DNA from: an uncultured Parabacteroides sp.
GTDB taxonomy: Bacteria > Bacteroidota > Bacteroidia > Bacteroidales > Tannerellaceae
DNA: 14,978 nt
Direction: 5' to 3'
NCBI GenBank assembly: GCA_900552415.1
Contig: USAD01000028.1
Coordinates: forward strand, 1-14,978
The position numbers were made by a program, and so were the translations under genes. Numbering within the stretch: position 1 is the stretch's first letter; the number at the start of each line of letters is the position of its first letter. The notes beneath the pieces are model-generated. The model did not search any database, was not told the origin of the DNA, and saw only the letters and a list, made by a program, of their open reading frames with translations. Of the stretch, positions 7,210-14,978 are shown piece after piece.

Positions 7210-7239
7210 CAAATATAGATCATAATCGATTAATACAAA
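7210..7239 (-). promoter_or_regulatory. Consensus Bacteroidetes promoter of the small RNA
   Basis: On the minus strand TTTG (7236-7239) and TATATTTG (7210-7217) are separated by 18 nt. TATATTTG is a perfect TAnnTTTG match, followed by CGG. It is among the best promoter matches in the window, yet no gene starts just downstream, which is the main argument for the ncRNA call. Expected start is near 7203-7205. Confidence 0.75.
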
Positions 7240-7298
7240 GCCCTATTTTTCAAAAAAATCTTACCAAAAGAGCTTTAAGCCCTATAAATTGACATTTA

Positions 7299-8297
7299 TC
7301 AAGCGTCGGGCGTTGAAATCTCAAAGCGCTGCGGAATACTATCCATAATTTCAAACAGTTCAGCCACGGTTTCCGCTCGCAACATCGCTATCCGTGTTTG
7401 CTTGAAATCCTTAATCCCCTTGAACAACGGAGTCGCCGCCAAATGACGACGGATATGCAAGATACCACGCCGCTCGTCGAGCCGTTCCACACTCTGCTCG
7501 ACCTGACGCTTCAGGATATCCAAGTACCAACCGAACGACTCGGACGGTAAGGACTCGCCTGTCCGTAAATAGTGTTTCACCTCACGGAAAACCCAAGGAC
7601 GCCCGATACTGGCCCGACCGATCATCACGCCATCAACCCCAAATTCCTCAAAGCGCCGGGCGCAAATTTCCGATGAAGTGACATCTCCATTCCCGATAAT
7701 CGGAATCGTCATGCGTGGATTACGCTTTACCTCCCCGATCAATCGCCAATCCGCCTCGCCCGTGTACATCTGTGAACGGGTACGGCCATGGATTGTCAAC
7801 GCGGCAATGCCACAATCCTGCAACCGCTCGGCCAGGTCGACAATAATAAGGTTATCCATATCCCAACCCAGACGGGTTTTCACCGTGACAGGAATATTTA
7901 CCGCCTTCACCACTTCACGAGTGATCTCAAGCATCAAGGGTATATTACGTAACATACCGGCGCCAGCGCCCTTTCCGGCGACACGCTTCACCGGACAACC
8001 GAAATTGATGTCGAGAATATCCGGACGTGCCTCCTCGCAAATCCGGGCCGCCTCAACCATCGTATCGACATCGCGTCCATAGATCTGGATCGCCACCGGG
8101 CGCTCATCGTCCGATACGGCCAGCTTCTGCTGTGTCTTGCTCACGCTACGGATCAACGCGTCGGCCGACACAAATTCCGTATAAACCATATCCGCGCCAA
8201 AACGCTTGCACATCAACCGGAACGAGATGTCCGTCACGTCTTCCATTGGCGCCAGCATCACCGGGCGTTCACCCAAATCTATTGAACCTATTCTCAT
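7299..8297 (-). CDS. dusB: tRNA-dihydrouridine synthase, DusB type
   Basis: A 332-residue FMN enzyme that reduces uridines in the tRNA D-loop using NADPH. The TIM-barrel motifs are in order: LAPMEDVTD (15-23, FMN binding), the active-site loop NFGCPVKRVAGKGAGAGML with catalytic Cys101, IHGRTRSQMYTG, IIGNGDV, and GVMIGRASIGRPW (phosphate binding). Length and the GCPV-KRV-GKGAGA motif fit DusB best. The frame is open to an ATG at 8363, which would add 22 residues rich in Phe and Lys. I chose 8297 because MRIGSIDLG is the usual N-terminus, an AGAGGA Shine-Dalgarno-like site precedes it, and the predicted transcription start near 8320 lies downstream of 8363. The gene is divergent from the GNAT-parE operon. 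Confidence 0.95.
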   Translation of the reverse strand: MRIGSIDLGERPVMLAPMEDVTDISFRLMCKRFGADMVYTEFVSADALIRSVSKTQQKLAVSDDERPVAIQIYGRDVDTMVEAARICEEARPDILDINFGCPVKRVAGKGAGAGMLRNIPLMLEITREVVKAVNIPVTVKTRLGWDMDNLIIVDLAERLQDCGIAALTIHGRTRSQMYTGEADWRLIGEVKRNPRMTIPIIGNGDVTSSEICARRFEEFGVDGVMIGRASIGRPWVFREVKHYLRTGESLPSESFGWYLDILKRQVEQSVERLDERRGILHIRRHLAATPLFKGIKDFKQTRIAMLRAETVAELFEIMDSIPQRFEISTPDA

Positions 8298-8326
8298 CTT
8301 TTTATCCTCTTTCTTGATTTCCTCCG

Positions 8327-8360
8327 CGAAAATAAGAAAAAAGAAAGAGGCGTCGTCAAA
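8327..8360 (-). promoter_or_regulatory. Probable dus promoter
   Basis: On the minus strand TTTG (8357-8360) and TATTTTCG (8327-8334; one mismatch to TAnnTTTG) are separated by 22 nt. Transcription from near 8320 would start inside the longer dus frame, which supports the ATG at 8297. TATTTTCGCGGA here is identical to the tolC promoter. Confidence 0.5.
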
Positions 8361-8396
8361 CACGACAAGGTGTCTTCGAGAAGCCGAGGTGGCAAA

Positions 8397-8428
8397 TTTG
8401 CGTGAATCCGGCCAATTATGTAATTTTG
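8397..8428 (+). promoter_or_regulatory. Promoter of the GNAT-parE-coaD-ctpA operon
   Basis: TTTG (8397-8400), a 20-nt spacer and TAATTTTG (8421-8428) match the Bacteroidetes consensus exactly. The expected start near 8434 gives a leader of about 17 nt before the ATG at 8451. It diverges from the dus promoter with about 36 bp between the two -33 boxes, so one bound factor could affect both. Confidence 0.75.
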
Positions 8429-8450
8429 TCGTTCAAATCTAAGAATAAAG

Positions 8451-9578
8451 ATGAGCGTAGAAATCAAAGAGGTCAAGAGCAGAAAAGAGCTGAAACAATA
8501 CGTCAAGTTCGGCATCGACCTGTATAAAGGCAACCCCTACCACGTTCCCAGCCTGATCGAGGAGGAAATGATGACACTTGATCCCCAGAAGAACCCCGCT
8601 TTCGAGGTTTGCGAAGCCGTCAGTTACCTGGCGTACAAGGAGGGAAAGATCGTAGGACGTATCACCGGCATGATCAATCGGCCCAGCAACGAGACATGGA
8701 AACAGAAACGGGCCCGCTTCGGGTTTGTCGACTTTATCGACGACAACGAGGTGGTCGACGCGCTGTTCCAAGCGGTCGAGACGTGGGCACGCCAAAAGGG
8801 GATGGAAGAGATCCACGGCCCCATGGGCTTCACCGATATGGACCACGAGGGTATGCTGATCGAAGGATTCGACCAGCTGGGCACGATGGCCACCATCTAC
8901 AATTATCCCTATTACCCGAAACATATGGAGCGCTTGGGGTTCCAGAAAGACCAGGACTGGCATGAGTTCAAGATCTACGTGCCCGATGCCGTACCCGAGA
9001 AGCACCTGCGTATCGGCGAGATCGTCAAGAAGAAACTTGGGCTGAAGGTGGTCAAGTTCAAGAACGCGAAAGAGATCATGCCTTACGCCCGTCCCGTGTT
9101 CCACACGCTCAACGCGGCGTTCGCTCCACTCTACGGGTTCGCTCCTCTGACAGAGAAACAGATCGATTACTACGTCAACATGTATATCCCCATGCTGCGC
9201 TACGATCTGGTGACGCTGATCATCCGTGAGGCCGACGAGGCGGTTGTCGGTTTCGGCATCTCGTTGCCCAGCCTCTCGAAAGCGATGCAAAAGGCGAATG
9301 GCCATCTCTTCCCCTTCGGCTGGATCCATCTGCTAAAGGCGTTGAAGAGCAAGCCGAAGGTGGTCGATCTCTACCTGACCGGCGTTCTTCCGGAATACCA
9401 GAACAAGGGAGTCAACGCGCTCCTGTTCAACGACCTGATCCCGGTCTACCGGAAACTGGGTGTTGTCTATGCCGAGAGTAACCCCGAATTGGAGTTGAAC
9501 ACGGCCGTCCAGGCACAATGGGATTATTTCAAGCGCGAGCATCATAAATCACGCCGCGCCTTCATCAAGAAATTATAG
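8451..9578 (+). CDS. GNAT-like N-acetyltransferase family protein
   Basis: A 375-residue soluble protein. The C-terminal half has a GNAT-like acetyl-CoA motif, VVDLYLTGVLPEYQNKGVNALLF (304-326), where the beta strand and Q-N-K-G turn match the usual motif A. The N-terminal half has a GRITGMIN strand (69-76) and the conserved HGPMGFTDMDHEGMLIEGFD block (122-141) typical of the long YghO-like family. The double-domain length and that block separate it from ordinary single-domain GNATs. The acceptor substrate is not known. It starts at an ATG 23 nt after the consensus -7 box and ends 21 nt before parE, so it is the first gene of the operon. Anything beyond probable acyltransferase would be a guess. 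Confidence 0.82.
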   Translation: MSVEIKEVKSRKELKQYVKFGIDLYKGNPYHVPSLIEEEMMTLDPQKNPAFEVCEAVSYLAYKEGKIVGRITGMINRPSNETWKQKRARFGFVDFIDDNEVVDALFQAVETWARQKGMEEIHGPMGFTDMDHEGMLIEGFDQLGTMATIYNYPYYPKHMERLGFQKDQDWHEFKIYVPDAVPEKHLRIGEIVKKKLGLKVVKFKNAKEIMPYARPVFHTLNAAFAPLYGFAPLTEKQIDYYVNMYIPMLRYDLVTLIIREADEAVVGFGISLPSLSKAMQKANGHLFPFGWIHLLKALKSKPKVVDLYLTGVLPEYQNKGVNALLFNDLIPVYRKLGVVYAESNPELELNTAVQAQWDYFKREHHKSRRAFIKKL

Positions 9579-9585
9579 TTTAACT

Positions 9586-9591
9586 AGGAGG
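9586..9591 (+). promoter_or_regulatory. Strong Shine-Dalgarno site before parE
   Basis: AGGAGG lies 8 nt before the parE ATG. Most genes in this window lack such a site, as is usual in the phylum, so this one is notable. It fixes the parE start at 9600. Confidence 0.7.
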
Positions 9592-9599
9592 ATAAGGGC

Positions 9600-11465
9600 A
9601 TGGAAGAATTGGATTCGACGCCCCAACAGGAGCCGACATACAACGACGACGACATCAAGACCCTCGACTGGATGGAGCACATCCGCCGGCGACCGGGTAT
9701 GTATATCGGTAAATTGGGCGATGGCAGCTATCCCGACGATGGCATCTACGTCTTATTGAAAGAGGTACTCGACAACTCCATCGACGAGTACATGATGGGC
9801 TATGGCCGAACCATTGAGGTCACCATCGAGGCGGGAACGGTGGAGGTACGCGACTATGGTCGTGGCGTGCCACTCGGTAAGGTCGTCGACGTGTCGAGCA
9901 AGATGAACACCGGCGCGAAATACGACAGCAAGGCCTTCAAGAAATCTGTCGGCCTGAACGGTGTCGGTATCAAGGCGGTGAATGCCCTGAGCAGCGATTT
10001 CCAGATCACCAGCTACCGCGACGGCGAATGCAAGCGTGTCGAATATAACCGGGCCATCATCAAGGAGGAATCGGGAATCCAGCCCACCGACGAGGCCAAC
10101 GGTACACGAGTCTATTTCGTGCCCGACAACACGATCTTCAAGGATTATCACTATAAGGAGGAGTATATCGAAAACCTCCTGAAAAACTACGTCTTCCTCA
10201 ACTCGGGATTGACAATCAATTTCAACGGGAAGAAGTTCTTCTCTCGTCACGGTCTCGTCGACCTGCTCAACGAGAACATGACCACAGAGCCTCTTTACCC
10301 GATCATCCATCTGAAGGGCGACGACATCGAACTGGTCATCACCCACAGTAACCAATATGGTGAGGAATACTATTCATTCGTGAATGGCCAGCTCACCACA
10401 CAAGGCGGTACGCATCTCTCAGCTTTCAAGGAGTCGATCGGTCGCGTCATCAAAGAATATTACAACAAGAATTTCGAATATTCGGATATCCGCTCTGGTA
10501 TTGTGGCCGCTATCAGCATCAAGGTAGAAGAGCCCGTCTTCGAGAGTCAAACCAAGACAAAACTGGGTTCGAAAGATATGGGGCCCGACGGTCCCTCGGT
10601 ACAGAAGTTCATCAGCGACTTTATCAAACGGGAGCTTGACAACTATCTGCACAAGAATCTGGAAACCTCTGACATCCTGCTCAAGAAGATACTCGACTCG
10701 GAAAAGGAGCGCAAGGCGATCGCAGGTGTCACCAAGTTGGCTCGTGAAAGGGCCAAGAAGGCCAACCTGCACAACCGCAAGTTGCGCGACTGCCGTATCC
10801 ACCTGAACGACGCAAAAGGCGACCAGACAGAAGAGAGCGCGATCTTTATCACTGAGGGTGACTCGGCAAGCGGATCAATCACCAAAAGCCGCGACCCGAA
10901 CCTGCAAGCGGTCTTCAGCTTGAGAGGTAAACCGCTCAACAGTTACGGATTAACCAAAAAGATCGTCTACGAGAACGAGGAGTTCAACCTGCTGCAGGCG
11001 GCACTTAACATCGAGGATGGTCTTGACGGACTGCGCTATAACAAGGTCATCATCGCGACCGACGCGGATGTCGACGGCATGCACATCCGGCTGCTGCTGA
11101 TGACCTTCTTCCTGCAATTCTTCCCCGACCTGATCAAGCGCAACCATGTCTATATCTTGCAAACGCCCCTTTTCCGGGTGCGCAACAAGCAAAAGACCTG
11201 GTATTGCTACTCGGAGGAGGAACGAGTGGCGGCGATCGCCGCGGCCGGCAAGAATCCGGAAATCACCCGATTCAAAGGTCTTGGCGAGATCTCGCCCGAC
11301 GAGTTCCGTAATTTCATCGGCAAGGACATGCGCCTGGATCCGGTAACCATGAAGAAAGAGGATTCCGTAAAGGACATGCTCGAGTTCTACATGGGCAAGA
11401 ACACTATGGAACGGCAAAACTTCATCATCGACAACCTCGTGGTCGAAGAAGATATTGTCAATTAA
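9600..11465 (+). CDS. parE: DNA topoisomerase IV subunit B
   Basis: A 621-residue ATPase subunit of a type IIA topoisomerase, which decatenates and relaxes DNA with ParC. GHKL ATPase motifs are RRPGMYIG (30-37), [10 protein letters not shown] (55-64, metal-binding Asn59), GRGVPLG (87-93) and the ATP-lid [14 protein letters not shown] (118-131). The transducer contains the QTK loop (317-319). The TOPRIM domain has EGDSA (419-423) and the DADVD metal cluster (488-492), then FKGLGE (558-563). I call ParE rather than GyrB from the [20 protein letters not shown] region and overall length; a GyrB paralogue remains possible. No parC is adjacent. An AGGAGG site precedes the start, and coaD follows after 26 nt. 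Confidence 0.92.
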   Translation: MEELDSTPQQEPTYNDDDIKTLDWMEHIRRRPGMYIGKLGDGSYPDDGIYVLLKEVLDNSIDEYMMGYGRTIEVTIEAGTVEVRDYGRGVPLGKVVDVSSKMNTGAKYDSKAFKKSVGLNGVGIKAVNALSSDFQITSYRDGECKRVEYNRAIIKEESGIQPTDEANGTRVYFVPDNTIFKDYHYKEEYIENLLKNYVFLNSGLTINFNGKKFFSRHGLVDLLNENMTTEPLYPIIHLKGDDIELVITHSNQYGEEYYSFVNGQLTTQGGTHLSAFKESIGRVIKEYYNKNFEYSDIRSGIVAAISIKVEEPVFESQTKTKLGSKDMGPDGPSVQKFISDFIKRELDNYLHKNLETSDILLKKILDSEKERKAIAGVTKLARERAKKANLHNRKLRDCRIHLNDAKGDQTEESAIFITEGDSASGSITKSRDPNLQAVFSLRGKPLNSYGLTKKIVYENEEFNLLQAALNIEDGLDGLRYNKVIIATDADVDGMHIRLLLMTFFLQFFPDLIKRNHVYILQTPLFRVRNKQKTWYCYSEEERVAAIAAAGKNPEITRFKGLGEISPDEFRNFIGKDMRLDPVTMKKEDSVKDMLEFYMGKNTMERQNFIIDNLVVEEDIVN

Positions 11466-11491
11466 AAATACAGATACAAACACTAGAAATC

Positions 11492-11965
11492 ATGGCAAAC
11501 GAACCAACGAAACGAATCGCCCTTTTCCCCGGCACGTTCGATCCTTTCACGATCGGACATGAGTCGCTCGTTACCCGGGGACTGGAGTTGGTAGACGAGA
11601 TCATCGTCTCGATCGGTATCAACGACAAGAAACTGACCTATTTCTCGCTGGAGAAACGGTTGGAGGCGATCCGTAACCTTTATAAAGATACGCCTCGGGT
11701 TAAGGTCATGTCGTACAACTCACTGACCGTTGATTTTGCCAAGGAGGTAGGCGCACGCTTCATCCTGCGCGGCATCCGGACCGTCAACGATTTCGAATAC
11801 GAGAAGAGTATCGCCGACATCAACCGGAAATTATCGGGTATCGAGACCTTCATCCTGTTCACTGAACCGGAGCATACGCACATCAGCTCCAGCATTGTCC
11901 GCGAGTTGCTGCGCTACGGGAAAGATATCTCGCCATTCGTACCCAAAGAGACATTATTATATTGA
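11492..11965 (+). CDS. coaD: Phosphopantetheine adenylyltransferase
   Basis: A 157-residue cytoplasmic enzyme, normal length, catalysing the penultimate step of coenzyme A synthesis: 4'-phosphopantetheine plus ATP to dephospho-CoA and PPi. The nucleotidyltransferase signature [11 protein letters not shown] (13-23) includes the T-x-G-H motif with His23. The substrate-binding loop [12 protein letters not shown] (93-104) and ISSSIVRE (131-138) are intact. It lies 26 nt after parE on the same strand and is probably co-transcribed. The 71-nt gap to ctpA holds a GGGCA/TGCCC inverted repeat with a 10-nt loop but no T-tract and no clear promoter. Confidence 0.97.
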   Translation: MANEPTKRIALFPGTFDPFTIGHESLVTRGLELVDEIIVSIGINDKKLTYFSLEKRLEAIRNLYKDTPRVKVMSYNSLTVDFAKEVGARFILRGIRTVNDFEYEKSIADINRKLSGIETFILFTEPEHTHISSSIVRELLRYGKDISPFVPKETLLY

Positions 11966-12036
11966 TTGATTATTAACGGAACAAAAATAAGGAAACCGCC
12001 GGGCACGGCCACAATTGCCCAATAAGTAGAAACAAT

Positions 12037-13626
12037 ATGAGAAAATTAGGATTCGCGTTGCTCATCGTCCTGGCCTTGGCGACTACCGTCCGGGCACAGC
12101 GGAACAACATCCACGCTAAGAAATTACAATTGGCCCTCTACGCGATCGAAAACCTGTATGTCGATACCACGAGCGAGAGGAAACTGGTGGAAGACGCCAT
12201 TATCGGTATGCTGGAGAAACTGGATCCACATTCCACCTATATGGATCCCGAGGAGACTAAAGAGATGAACGAGCCGTTGCAAGGCAACTTCGATGGCATT
12301 GGCATCCAATTCAACCTACTGACAGATACGGTCTACGTTATCCAGGTCATTCCTGGCGGACCTTCCGAGAAGGTGGGCCTGATGGCTGGCGACCGCATCG
12401 TACAGGTAAACGATACAGTGATCGCTGGCGTGAAAATGAAAACCTCCGACATCATGCGCCGTCTGAGAGGACCTAAAGGAACAGAGGTAAACGTCAAGGT
12501 TAAACGGAAAAACCGCCCAGAGCTGCTCGACTTTAAGATCACCCGGGGCAAAATACCGGTTTATAGCCTCGACGCCGCCTATATGGCTGATAAGACCACC
12601 GGCTATATCAAACTCAACCGATTCGCGGCCTCATCCGCCGACGAGTTCCGTGAGGCACTCGAGAAGTTACGGAAAGAGGGAATGAAAAACCTGATACTCG
12701 ACCTTCAAGGCAATGGTGGCGGTTATCTGAACATCGCGATCGACCTGGCGGACGAGTTCCTGGAGAAGGGCAAACTGATCGTCTACACCCGAGGCAGCAA
12801 GATGCCTCGTGAGGAGGCTAAGTCGACCGCACGTGGCGACTTTGAGAAGGGACGACTGGTAATCCTGGTGGATGAGTCGTCCGCCTCAGCCAGCGAGATT
12901 GTCTCCGGAGCGATCCAGGATTGGGACCGCGGCGTCATCGTTGGCCGACGGACCTTTGGCAAGGGTTTGGTACAAAAACCGATCCCACTGCCCGACGGCT
13001 CCATGATGCGTCTCACCGTCTCACGCTATTATACCCCGACCGGCCGTTGCATACAAAAGCCTTATGAGAGTGGTAACATCGAGGAGTATCACCGTGACCT
13101 GATCGAACGCTATAACCATGGCGAGTTGATGAGCGCCGACAGTATCCATTTCCCCGACTCGCTACGTTTCAGCACGCTCGAGAGCAAGCGGACCGTTTAT
13201 GGCGGCGGAGGCATCATGCCTGATGTCTTCATCCCGGTCGACACGGCACATTACACCGACTACCATCGGAAGATCGTAGCGGCGGGCATCGTCAACCGGG
13301 TTGCCATGAACTATATCGACGCGAATCGGGCCGAGCTGTCAAGTCGCTACAAGAAATTCGATACGTACGCTCGCGACTTCCAGATCGACGAGAAATGCCT
13401 GCAAGAACTGCTGACGATGGCAGAAGAAGAGAAAATCCCTTTCGAGGAGGAACAATACAACCGGTCCAAGGCATTAATCGCCCTTCAGCTGAAGGCATTG
13501 ATCGCCCGCGACCTCTTCGACATGGCGGAATATTTCCATATCATCAACGCGGATAACCCCAGCTACCAGAAGGCGCTGGAGATTATCAACGACAAGACAA
13601 CTTACAACCGATTGTTAGGAAAATAG
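12037..13626 (+). CDS. ctpA: C-terminal processing peptidase (CtpA/Prc, S41)
   Basis: A 529-residue exported serine protease. A signal peptide ends near Ala20 (VRAQ). The PDZ domain lies about residues 83-170, with IPGGPSEKVGLMAGDRIVQVND (105-126) binding the C-termini of substrates. The protease core contains LILDLQGNGGG (219-229), then SASASE with nucleophile Ser284, and TFGKGLVQ with general-base Lys309 and Gln313. These line up with E. coli Prc Ser452, Lys477 and Gln481. A C-terminal helical region (about 400-529) follows. The Ser-Lys dyad is complete, unlike the S41 lipoprotein at 4178-5386. It acts in the periplasm, trimming envelope proteins. It is spaced only 6 nt from the first chr gene and is likely co-transcribed with coaD. 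Confidence 0.95.
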   Translation: MRKLGFALLIVLALATTVRAQRNNIHAKKLQLALYAIENLYVDTTSERKLVEDAIIGMLEKLDPHSTYMDPEETKEMNEPLQGNFDGIGIQFNLLTDTVYVIQVIPGGPSEKVGLMAGDRIVQVNDTVIAGVKMKTSDIMRRLRGPKGTEVNVKVKRKNRPELLDFKITRGKIPVYSLDAAYMADKTTGYIKLNRFAASSADEFREALEKLRKEGMKNLILDLQGNGGGYLNIAIDLADEFLEKGKLIVYTRGSKMPREEAKSTARGDFEKGRLVILVDESSASASEIVSGAIQDWDRGVIVGRRTFGKGLVQKPIPLPDGSMMRLTVSRYYTPTGRCIQKPYESGNIEEYHRDLIERYNHGELMSADSIHFPDSLRFSTLESKRTVYGGGGIMPDVFIPVDTAHYTDYHRKIVAAGIVNRVAMNYIDANRAELSSRYKKFDTYARDFQIDEKCLQELLTMAEEEKIPFEEEQYNRSKALIALQLKALIARDLFDMAEYFHIINADNPSYQKALEIINDKTTYNRLLGK

Positions 13627-13632
13627 GCCATT

Positions 13633-14160
13633 ATGTACTGGACATTATTCATGACATTCATGCGGATCGGGATGTTCACCATCGGTGGTGGCTACGCCAT
13701 GTTGCCGCTGATCCAACGCGATGTTGTCGACCGGGGCTGGATGACGAAGGAGGAATTCATCGACATCTTCTCCGTCGCACAATCGCTGCCGGGCATCTTC
13801 GCTGTCAACATCTCCATCTTCGTGGGATATAAGCTCAAACGGATCGGAGGCAGCATCGTCTGTGCCCTCGGAACGATCTTGCCCTCGTTCCTGATCATCC
13901 TGCTGATCGCCCTCTTCTTTACCCATGTACGTGATAACGTCTGGGTGGAGAAGATCTTCAAGGGATTGCGTCCTGCGGTCGTCGCCCTTATCGCTGTACC
14001 TTGTCTGACGACAGCCCGATCGATCAAGCTCTCCTACAAGCAACTGATTATCCCCGTTGGCGCGGCGGCACTGATCTGGCTGGGTGGTGTCTCACCCGCC
14101 TGGATCATCCTGGCGGCCATCGCCGGCGGACTGTTATACGGACTCAATAAAAAAGCATGA
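13633..14160 (+). CDS. Chromate transporter family, first half-size subunit
   Basis: A 175-residue membrane protein, one half of a CHR-family transporter. The signature TIGGGYAMLPLIQRDVV (16-32) and GWMTKEEFIDIFSVAQSLPG (35-54) are present, with about five or six hydrophobic segments. The usual PGPxGxN element reads PGIFAVN (53-59), a change at the second proline. Full-length ChrA proteins fuse two such halves; short-chain members occur as gene pairs that likely assemble as a heterodimer. Chromate efflux is the family's named activity, but the physiological anion here is not shown. It begins 6 nt after ctpA and overlaps the second half by 4 nt (ATGA). Confidence 0.9.
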   Translation: MYWTLFMTFMRIGMFTIGGGYAMLPLIQRDVVDRGWMTKEEFIDIFSVAQSLPGIFAVNISIFVGYKLKRIGGSIVCALGTILPSFLIILLIALFFTHVRDNVWVEKIFKGLRPAVVALIAVPCLTTARSIKLSYKQLIIPVGAAALIWLGGVSPAWIILAAIAGGLLYGLNKKA

Positions 14161-14714
14161 CTATGATTTGGCTCCAATTATTATATGTATACCTGAAAAT
14201 CGGTATCCTGGGTTTCGGCGGCGGTTATGCCATGCTCTCGTTGATACAGGCCGACGTGGTCGATCGCTATGGTTGGATCTCCCTGCAGGAGTTCACCGAC
14301 ATCGTGGCGATCTCGCAGATGACGCCCGGCCCGATCGGCATCAACAGCGCGACCTATATTGGTTACACGGCGATCCACAACGCGGGTTACTCACCGGCGA
14401 TCAGTATTCTGGGCTCCTGCCTGACCACCTTCGCCGTCTGCCTGCCCTCGTTCATCCTTGTCCTGATCATCTCGAGTCTCTTCGTCAAGTTTAAGAACAA
14501 CCGTTATGTGGAAGCGGCCTTCCTGGGCCTGCGTCCGGCGACGGTCGGCCTCATCGCGGCGGCGGCATTGCTCCTGATGAACCACGAGAACTTCATCGAC
14601 TATAAGAGCTTCCTGATCTTTGCCGGCGCCTTTATCCTGACCTGGAAATTCAAAATCCATCCGATCCTGATGATCCTCCTGGCCGGAGTAGCAGGATTGG
14701 TACTTTATTGGTAA
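14157..14714 (+). CDS. Chromate transporter family, second half-size subunit
   Basis: A 185-residue membrane protein homologous to its upstream partner. GFGGGYAMLSLIQADVVD (19-36) and GWISLQEFTDIVAISQMTPGPIGINSATYIGY (39-70) are conserved, here with the standard TPGPIGIN. Hydrophobic segments cover most of the remainder, with conserved LGLRPATVGLI near the middle. The start overlaps the stop of the first half by 4 nt, giving translational coupling and presumably 1:1 assembly. It probably forms an inner-membrane heterodimer transporting an oxyanion such as chromate, or another substrate. Confidence 0.9.
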   Translation: MTMIWLQLLYVYLKIGILGFGGGYAMLSLIQADVVDRYGWISLQEFTDIVAISQMTPGPIGINSATYIGYTAIHNAGYSPAISILGSCLTTFAVCLPSFILVLIISSLFVKFKNNRYVEAAFLGLRPATVGLIAAAALLLMNHENFIDYKSFLIFAGAFILTWKFKIHPILMILLAGVAGLVLYW

Positions 14715-14752
14715 ACAGAATATCACACTCAACACAAACACGACACCACGAC

Positions 14753-14978
14753 ATGAGAACAAAAATCCTACAACATTTGAGCCTGGTGTTGGCGGCACTC
14801 CTGTTCAACGCCTGCTGCCACGACGACGATCCGGTAAAACCCGCCTCGACACGCACGGTCCTGGTTTACATCGCCGGCGACAACAACCTCAGCGATTACA
14901 TCAATTACAACCTGGAACAAATGATCGAGGGTGCCCGCGAGCGAGGCCTGAACCAATGCGACATCCATAACAACACCG
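14753..14978 (+). CDS. Clostripain-like (C11) cysteine peptidase lipoprotein, partial
   Basis: The gene begins at the ATG at 14753 and runs off the window after 75 codons. The start encodes a hydrophobic signal ending in LLFNAC, with lipidation expected on Cys21 (a second Cys follows at 22), then HDDDP. The mature part opens with RTVLVYIAGDNNLSDYINYNLEQMIEGA, a pattern typical of the Bacteroidetes C11 clostripain-related lipoproteins. The catalytic His-Cys pair would lie beyond the window edge, so activity cannot be judged. It is 38 nt after the second chr gene on the same strand; no separate promoter is clear. Confidence 0.75.
   Translation, partial: MRTKILQHLSLVLAALLFNACCHDDDPVKPASTRTVLVYIAGDNNLSDYINYNLEQMIEGARERGLNQCDIHNNT

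Noticed and set aside
8298..8363. Longer dus start at 8363
   Set aside because: The extra 22 residues are not family-like, and the predicted promoter would start transcription downstream of that codon.
8439..9329. Long antisense frame of 296 codons opposite the GNAT-like gene
   Set aside because: It is the mirror of a well-supported coding frame with biased codon use. The product is rich in His/Asp/Val with no domain.
9753..10355. Antisense frame of 200 codons opposite parE
   Set aside because: parE motifs are intact on the plus strand; the antisense product has no recognisable features.

Overview
The window looks like a Bacteroidales chromosome segment, possibly Parabacteroides or a close relative (genus not proven). 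Reasons: Bacteroidetes-type promoters (TTTG about 20 nt upstream of TAnnTTTG), mostly absent Shine-Dalgarno sites, lipoproteins with acidic residues after the lipid cysteine, a PorT-like barrel, a split chromate transporter pair, and a C11 (clostripain-like) lipoprotein at the edge.

Layout: (1) 1-1411, minus: a TolC-family outer-membrane channel, followed by a terminator hairpin. (2) 1634-3746, plus: tsaE (tRNA t6A synthesis), a 71-residue Imm17-like membrane protein and an NhaC-type Na+/H+ antiporter. The nhaC frame is broken by one TGA where the family has glycine. (3) 3747-4177: a gene-free gap between convergent genes, filled by an approximately 22-bp tandem array with at least three sequence sub-families kept in one register. 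Many units have a short inverted-repeat core. (4) 4178-6955, minus: a three-gene envelope cassette (acidic lipoprotein, outer-membrane barrel, tricorn-like S41 peptidase lipoprotein), by eye more AT-rich than the flanking housekeeping genes. (5) 6956-7298: an intergenic region with a strong minus-strand promoter, structured RNA and intrinsic terminator, predicted to make a small RNA of about 115 nt. (6) 7299-8297, minus: a DusB-type tRNA dihydrouridine synthase, divergent from (7) 8451-14978, plus: GNAT-like protein, topoisomerase IV subunit B, coaD, a CtpA-type S41 protease, two half-size chromate transporter genes and the start of a clostripain-like lipoprotein.

Most genes are housekeeping: tRNA modification (tsaE, dus), DNA topology (parE), CoA synthesis (coaD) and envelope proteolysis (ctpA). 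The most unusual material is non-coding: the 22-bp array at 3795-4102, the predicted small RNA at 7090-7204, and the single nonsense codon in nhaC. I see no CRISPR array, transposase, rRNA or tRNA gene.
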